This document shows, piece by piece, positions 59,601 to 64,000 of a stretch of 64,000 bases of DNA; position 1 is the stretch's first letter; each line of letters starts with the position of its first letter. The stretch is from Acanthaster planci. Taxonomy: Eukaryota > Echinodermata > Asteroidea > Valvatida > Acanthasteridae. A program made the translations under genes and the position numbers. The notes below the pieces were generated by a model. The model saw only the letters and a program-made list of their open reading frames with translations, made no database searches and was not told the DNA's origin. The DNA lies in NCBI RefSeq assembly GCF_001949145.1, contig NW_019091486.1:1254654-1318653 (forward strand), written 5' to 3'.

Positions 59601-62600
59601 ACAATCACTGATTCTTCCGACAACATGGAAGTCCCAGCCTCCAAGAGACACGATGACGAAGACCCTCTAGTGCTGAAGTCAAGGAGAAAGTCCAGATACC
59701 CACGCAAGAATCTAAAGAATAGATGGCGGGAAGAACTGCAAGGATCTGCGGAAAGCTGCAGCTTAGATTATCCTGTTGCAGATGTAGAGACCGACAACAC
59801 AGCTTCAACAAGCTCTGTGAAGCCACTTGAAGATCCTGAAATTAATGAGGTGAAGCACAAAAAGAATGAGAGGGTGAAGATTCAGTTGTCAAGTCAGCGG
59901 CAAGGGAGTAGGCAGCCTCCCCCTCCGAAAAAAGAAAGAGCCAGAAGGGACAAAGGGAGGGTATCATCTCAACCTCAGCCCAGAGCATGCATTTCACCCC
60001 TTTATTATCAATTCAGCCCACCATCAGAGGTAGAAAGTTCTCACCCTGCGAGCCAACCTGCTCTTGGTAAAACTCCCACCAGCAGATGGAAGAACATTGG
60101 TGATGCAAGCAGTAGCATTGTTGGCTGCGCCTCTGACTTGGAGAAAAACAGTGAGAGCCGCGGGAGGAAAGTCACAAATGAAGAGGGAGAGAAAATGAAG
60201 TTGTCTAGGGGAGATGGGTCCGGAGAGTCGCTTGGATCGTTGAACCTTCAAGAGGAGATCCTGGCCGTCGTTGAGAAGCACAAACAAGGCAGGATCGCTC
60301 GGATGAGAGAGCGGAGCTCTAAGATCAGAGCACCATCCACTAGGGACCAGTCCAGTGTCGGGAAGTTACCAAGCGCTTCGGACGTCTATGAGCTGAGCGA
60401 CGATGAGGAGGATGAACCTATAAAGCCGAAGAGAGTTCCTTACGTTCCCCACGGTGCGTCCACCAACACTACTACGGGAGAGTCGGTCAGCAACTGGAGT
60501 GAGGAAGGAGATAAGAGTGTCAACATGACATGGGTGACCAGAGCCAAACCATACAGGCGGATCTATGGGACCCTGGAAGATCCCCAATATCGAACTGATG
60601 AAACCTCCACAGAAACCACCACCATTACCACAACCACCACTGGTGAAACAGACGACAGCATCGTCAATCCTTTAAACTCTGACAGAGAAACAACCACTAC
60701 CAAGAGTAGTTGCGACGAGGAAGCCTTGATGTTGCAAACAAGAGGCCAGAAGAAAATGCTCAGTACTCGTCAGAAAGGGACAAGGGCAAGAATGGTCAGC
60801 AGGCCAGTCCTAGACCAGACGTCGGAGGATGAGCAAGACCAGCTCTCCCAGAAGCCTTTCACTTCGAGGAGCCTGAAGAGAACAAAGCAAAAATGCACCC
60901 CTCCAGAGACCTCATCTGAAGACACGGACAACACGCTCGAAGGGCAAGACGCAGCAATCTCCCCGAGGCAGCAGGCTGCATCTGAAGACACAGATGAGAC
61001 AGTCAAAGTCCTGGATGGACCCATGCAGAGAGGCCGAAGCAAGAAAGCCATCGTCATCCAGAGGCATCAGCCCAGGCGGAACTGCAAGAAGAGTGGAAGT
61101 GAGTCGGACTCACATCAACCTGTCAAAGAAGCCCGGAAACCTGCAGCCCAAAGCAGAAAAAAGCCAGCACCTTCCCGGAGAAAAGGTCTTCTTGAACAAA
61201 GCCTGGAGGAGACAACTTCTGAATGTGAAAGATGGATTCCAGGCCAAAATGGAAAAGGCAAGGTGGGCTCTGACACAACATCAAGAGATGCTCATGGGAC
61301 ACGAAGGGGGGCCCCAAGAAGGTTGGATGTAGAGGCAGAGCCAGTCAGAGGAACATCCAGGATTGAAGCGGATGGAAAGTCAGAGTTTGAGAATAAGATG
61401 GGCGTGCATCAGAAAGACGAACCAGCTCATCCTCGAAGGTGAGCTCCATTTAAAATTGGGAGTCTTGGATACACTCACAAGATCACTGACAGTTTTCTTT
61501 CAACAGAGATCTCAGCACTTTGAGTACAGGTTTATTGAACACTCCCAAACCCGAAGAACAGACTGGATCACTTTACCACCAGGTTGACTAATGTGGCCAA
61601 ATAATTAACACTGCACAAGTTTTTCTCATTTGTTTTTCAGCGCCATCGAATCTAGTGCAACAAAGCATTCCAAACAACAGTCCAAACAGCAGGCGAACCA
61701 TGCACAGGGTAAGATAAGATGAAGGGACCGTTGGGAACCAATTGCTGTTTTGTAATCCACATTGAAGGCCACAATTGGCAGACAGGTAAAAAGAGTCCTT
61801 TCACTTTGAAGAAAAATCCTTTGTCCTGTTTGCAGCCGCCATCGTGCTAACAGCCAAGGTTGGTACTATGAAGCGTAAACGACAGCTACGGGACCTCGTG
61901 GAGCAGCACAATCGGGGATATGAAGATGACATCTTTGACTCCACCCCTTTCAAGAAGCAGAAGAAGCTGAAGGTCAGTCTGGCGCCTGCCCATCCATGTT
62001 CATGGTGACCCAACTCTCAAGCTGAGTGCTTGACTGCCCTTGATAAATTTTTCTTTAACCCCCTCACACCGGGAGACGTCGACAGCCACGGCCTTGTGTG
62101 AGGATTAGTGCATACCGCACGTACATTCTATTCATCATGCACCTGCGGTTTCAATGTGGGCCTGCTGCTGGACAAGGCTTTGCATACTGGGCATACCGCA
62201 GCCCAGCAGTCGCGGTCAAAAGAATCCCGGCGTTAAGAGGTTTAATTCCCCCAAAGTTTCCTTTTGATATTGTGACGTAAGCCCTCCCAGATCCATGAGG
62301 AAGAGAGAGGCTGCGTTGATCTTTTCCCCTGGTGTCTTGCATTTAGCACCATGGAGCACACTCCCAAGATTTATGCACATTCAGCTGAATGAAAATTTAC
62401 TCCAAAAGTCCTCGTTCCTTCAACTAACAGATGGAGGATTCAAAAAGGGTTTCCTACTCATTCAGTGGATAGGTGCCAGCACGGATCCTGCTGCTTGGTA
62501 TCATGAAAGAGCGTACCCCTCTTTTGATAGTCATATGCTGCCGAAGCCCAGAACCTGGACCGTGTTCCATGCAACACGTCAGAGTGTGCAATGCTTTGCT

Positions 62601-63844
62601 ATCATTTCTAATTTCCATCCATTGGGAAATGGTTGGTAAACTGCAGCAATACTTGCATTTGTACGTTACTGTATTCTTCAGTGGCATTTTATACTAACCT
62701 GACACACCTGGGCACCACACTCTGGCTAACCAGTTTTGAAATCGAGGTGCCCCTCTGTGACTGAATGAAACCAAGAGAGAGCCAACAAACCACCAGTTCA
62801 AGAAGTAACTGTGGGCCTACTTATGGCATTTTATTCATAACTCCACTGCACTGATCCAGTAACCTCCTCCAACCCCCAGTGACACCCCTGACATTCTCCG
62901 ACTGTACCTTAGATACCTCTTGGCGAGTGGGACACCGAAGAAGACAGCCACGAGGGCAGTGTCGGCAAGACACCTGGCTCGGCTCGGTTCAAGACACCCA
63001 GCCTACGCTATCAAGGGGTGCTGCCCCTGTCCGACAAGAAGACGCCCTACTCCAACCTCATCAGCCCTGGTCTGCTGCCCTCAGTTGACAGGTAAGACCT
63101 TTTCCAATCCAGAATTCTGCAATGGGCTTGTTTATCTGTTCATTTATTTGTTTAGTGTTTATTAGCATCTATTTCTGGTCATGAATTAAGGGGCTCTTCA
63201 AAAACACCTGTGACGCTACTCTAGCTTGCAAGCCTGAAACCTGTTGAGAGGAGACGATGCGGAAATGTTCAGATTGAGATGTGGGGAAAAAACCCTTGAC
63301 AAATATACCAGAGGAAGGCTAAAGGATTAGACAGGAAATGGAAACCCAATCCATATGTGAAGTAGGCAGAACTCAAGCCTGGGTTACCGACTGGAAGGCG
63401 AGAAAAATACCCTTATGACAAAGGAACAATATGGAACAATTTCTATTCAACACCGTTCAATAAGAGTTGATCGCTTTGTGAAAAACCTTCCACATGTACA
63501 TGTATATTTATGAATTGTGGTCAAATGTCACCATGGTAACTTAGGCACTGGTTCCCTACTGGCTCCCATTATTCTATAGTGTAGTTTAATCCTTGTCAAC
63601 GGTTTACAGTGCCCAGTGAGGATGACGTTCATTGGAACAAGTTGTATAAAGATGTGGAAAAGATTTCAGTTTACTCAGTGGAACTGTTAAGAATAGAATG
63701 ATCATGTTGTGTACTTCGTTTTGACCCAGTGGTTTATTCTGTAATGTGTCATCCCATAGGAAGCACGTTGATCAGTATATATATGGTCTCCAAAAAAAGA
63801 AGAAGGGTCATGGGCTAGTGCAAAGGCCCTACACAACGAAGAAG
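50567..63844 (+). CDS. MIS18BP1: MIS18-binding protein 1 / KNL2 homologue (gene span, 14 exons in window, 3' end off window)
   Basis: A centromere protein that, in known animals, recruits the Mis18 complex and HJURP to load CENP-A after mitosis. The 14 exons sum to 4,830 nt, exactly 1,610 codons, with all phases consistent. That is already longer than human M18BP1 (about 1,130 aa). Domains seen: a conserved N-terminal block (SVIKPVPLHSYVDQFERLYQ), a long charged disordered region, SANTA at about residues 543-632 and a CENP-C-like motif at 694-714 (RRSSSGRLIKPPLAYW). A second disordered region of about 700 residues is encoded by one exon. Conserved C-terminal pieces follow (KVGTMKRKRQLRDLVEQ and DSTPFKKQKK). 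The gene ends beyond the right edge. The SANT/Myb domain of vertebrate homologues was not found. Introns carry a pogo-like element and other repeats. Confidence 0.9.
51204..51290 (+). CDS. MIS18BP1: MIS18BP1 exon 2
   Basis: Encodes SVIKPVPLHSYVDQFERLYQ, then QSPMAKAS. Acceptor tttttgttag. The GTAACT donor at 51291 was chosen because it leaves two bases that match the phase of exon 3. A GC donor at 51283 would break the frame. Confidence 0.8.
51798..53116 (+). CDS. MIS18BP1: MIS18BP1 exon 3 (long, disordered)
   Basis: About 440 codons of Ser/Glu/Lys-rich, low-complexity sequence including KRKCVPQRRLLHDLRLATN and a second similar basic patch, KGRRPDIGGVIKSLQAGQE. It ends in an acidic Glu/Asp run. 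Acceptor gttcctcag, donor CTG|GTAAGA. Confidence 0.88.
53407..53511. repeat. 37-bp tandem repeat, nearly three units
   Basis: Units aacagggaccctacactgca... start at 53407, 53444 and 53481. The last lacks a few bases. Located in MIS18BP1 intron 3. Confidence 0.95.
53601..53758 (+). CDS. MIS18BP1: MIS18BP1 exon 4
   Basis: 52 codons with a split first codon. It reads ATSRDSAETEYKVKRSTRGQ and ends ETLQAPK. Charged linker before SANTA. Acceptor cccatccag, donor AAG|GTTAGC. Confidence 0.85.
54362..54441 (+). CDS. MIS18BP1: MIS18BP1 exon 5 (start of SANTA domain)
   Basis: Encodes KPETIINRWIIKPVPSCKGV, then CVEGHR. The W-I...G-VEG pattern is the first strand pair of SANTA. Acceptor cactttcag, donor GAT|GTAAGT. 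Confidence 0.92.
54574..55390. mobile_element. 817-bp pogo/Tigger-like non-autonomous element
   Basis: Termini cagtcgactctcggtaatac and ...gtattaacgagagtcaactg are inverted copies with few mismatches, flanked by TA on both sides (54572-54573, 55391-55392). Subterminal phrases such as aagacgag and taatacgag repeat inside. It sits in intron 5, between the two halves of SANTA. No transposase ORF. Confidence 0.85.
55575..55708 (+). CDS. MIS18BP1: MIS18BP1 exon 6 (SANTA core)
   Basis: Encodes IGDKEDQFWHSTSIMVRITP, then RLLATKSGALYRLAGKMDRA and LTMEQG. The WHST-I-VRI...SG--Y-L-G pattern is the SANTA signature. Acceptor tgacgttag, donor AAG|GTAGAG. Confidence 0.95.
56089..56182 (+). CDS. MIS18BP1: MIS18BP1 exon 7 (end of SANTA)
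   Basis: Encodes GFSESLVRSFQKGFPANWRE, then LLYNHYLNEEK. The FP--W--LL ending is typical of SANTA. Acceptor ttggtgtag, donor GAA|GTGGGT. Confidence 0.9.
56440..56700 (+). repeat. Intronic dispersed repeat, copy 1
   Basis: Shares ctgtttgaatgtacgggtcg, catgtgcgctgggcg and a ggttgaaaaac...ggcctgtctctt segment with 58860-59060 in a different intron of the same gene. It opens a spurious 180-codon frame at 56319-56861. Confidence 0.65.
56927..57063 (+). CDS. MIS18BP1: MIS18BP1 exon 8
   Basis: Encodes KKEQQKWSSSLVEKEPLGVT, a basic run GKKKNPIEV, and T plus a split codon. Linker between SANTA and the CENP-C-like motif. Acceptor ttttatcag, donor CCC|GTAAGT. Confidence 0.88.
57540..57790 (+). repeat. 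Dispersed ~400-bp repeat, copy 5 (5' part)
   Basis: Shares ctatttgaaagggtatgtt, gatgtcatcctgggaagaaa and ttggtgaatcagttcac with copies 1 and 3. In MIS18BP1 intron 8. Confidence 0.6.
57833..58068 (+). mobile_element. MITE-like repeat with 21-bp inverted ends
   Basis: 57850-57870 and 58001-58021 are inverted copies with two mismatches (tgtgtccctgtcacatctga and its complement). The family also occurs inverted at 9700-9962. Confidence 0.75.
58265..58461 (+). CDS. MIS18BP1: MIS18BP1 exon 9 (CENP-C-like motif)
   Basis: 65 codons plus a split first codon. It reads QNLRVKDLRRSSSGRLIKPP, then LAYWTGQRVRHNTSLDVVE. The RRS-S-R---PLAYW-GQR pattern resembles the CENP-C motif (R-S-R---P---YW), which in M18BP1 of fish, frog and chicken binds CENP-A nucleosomes. 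Third codon positions are almost all G or C, unlike neighbouring exons. Acceptor aacctcag, donor CCC|GTACGT. Confidence 0.92.
58860..59060 (+). repeat. Intronic dispersed repeat, copy 2
   Basis: Relative of 56440-56700: ctgtttggatgtacggtcct, tgtcctgggcgtcag and cctactggcctgtctctt. Confidence 0.65.
59328..61438 (+). CDS. MIS18BP1: MIS18BP1 exon 10 (very long disordered exon)
   Basis: 703 codons plus AG. Rich in Ser, Lys, Arg, Glu and Thr, with a Thr tract (STETTTITTTTTGETDD), many SR/KR clusters and two similar PETSSEDTD / AASEDTDE acidic blocks. One long open frame of this kind does not arise by chance. Acceptor caccacag, donor AAG|GTGAGC. No folded domain, including SANT, was recognised. 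Confidence 0.92.
61641..61708 (+). CDS. MIS18BP1: MIS18BP1 exon 11
   Basis: 22 codons with split ends: SAIESSATKHSKQQSKQQAN, then HAQ. Acceptor tgtttttcag, donor AGG|GTAAGA. Confidence 0.8.
61836..61972 (+). CDS. MIS18BP1: MIS18BP1 exon 12 (conserved C-terminal motif)
   Basis: Encodes AAIVLTAKVGTMKRKRQLRD, then LVEQHNRGYEDDIFDSTPFK and KQKKLK. The KVGT-KRK-QLR and TPF blocks resemble the segment that follows the Myb domain in vertebrate M18BP1. Acceptor ctgtttgcag, donor AAG|GTCAGT. Confidence 0.9.
62913..63091 (+). CDS. MIS18BP1: MIS18BP1 exon 13
   Basis: 59 codons plus AG: IPLGEWDTEEDSHEGS, then KTPSLRYQGVLPLSDKKTPY and SPGLLPSVD. Acceptor gtaccttag at 62912 keeps phase 0. The earlier acceptor-like cccccag at 62879 puts TGA in frame. 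Donor CAG|GTAAGA. Confidence 0.85.
63760..63844 (+). CDS. MIS18BP1: MIS18BP1 exon 14 (last in window)
   Basis: Encodes RKHVDQYIYGLQKKKKGHGL, then VQRPYTTKK. The DQYIYGLQKKKK stretch resembles the DKYVFRMQK segment near the C-terminus of vertebrate M18BP1. Acceptor tcccatag, donor AAG|GTGAGT. The final exon(s) lie off the right edge. Confidence 0.85.
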
Positions 63845-64000
63845 GTGAGTGGAACACTCATAATATTATATTAAACTGAAGTAGTTCACATCGGAGGCTG
63901 TGGAAATATGATCTTAGTGGTCTACACAAACAAGGAAGGCTTATGGTGTACACTGCCATGGGTGCCATGAGTCACTGTCGGGGGGGGCATGAGTCACTGT

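Overview
The window is eukaryotic genomic DNA: genes are split into short exons bounded by GT..AG introns, the intergenic and intronic DNA is AT-rich and crowded with degenerate transposons, and there is a scaffold gap of N's at 3846-3955 plus a single n at 9696. The protein families, the gene structures and the abundant acatgtacatgta-type runs suggest a marine invertebrate deuterostome (echinoderm, hemichordate or amphioxus-like). I cannot name the species from the sequence alone.

Three protein-coding genes can be reconstructed exon by exon with matching splice phases. (1) 1,050-35,253, minus strand: a patatin-like phospholipase with a C-terminal pair of EF-hands, running off the left edge. 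Nine constant exons (392 codons) are preceded by FOUR separate candidate first exons at 22.9, 25.3, 32.4 and 35.0 kb. Each encodes its own N-terminus plus the GGGNK oxyanion-hole motif, and each ends at the same phase-0 donor (CGG|GTCAGT), so any of them can join the constant exon 2 that carries the GASAG catalytic serine. This protocadherin/UGT-like arrangement in a lipase is the most notable feature of the window. (2) 41,898-48,927, minus strand: a complete six-exon glyoxalase I (GLO1), 180 aa, with all four metal ligands. (3) 50,567 to beyond 63,844, plus strand: a long MIS18BP1/KNL2 homologue (14 exons, 1,610 codons so far) with a SANTA domain, a CENP-C-like motif and the vertebrate-like C-terminal motifs, but no SANT/Myb domain that I can find. 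GLO1 and MIS18BP1 are head to head, with about 1.6 kb between their start codons.

The rest is intron, intergenic DNA and mobile-element debris. It includes a broken Polinton/Maverick-type family B DNA polymerase (3.07-4.34 kb) interrupted by a 288-bp repeat that recurs at 23.6 kb, and a 638-bp CGACG-rich foldback element (12.1-12.75 kb). There is an 833-bp GGGGCAAGATGGGACA-type element with a TACA duplication (14.7-15.5 kb), a pogo/Tigger-like TA-flanked element (54.6-55.4 kb) and a 5'-truncated CR1/L2-like LINE (35.7-36.6 kb). A roughly 400-bp dispersed repeat occurs about five times, always in the same orientation. Several hairpin MITEs and minisatellites complete the picture. No CRISPR, rRNA or confident tRNA genes were seen.
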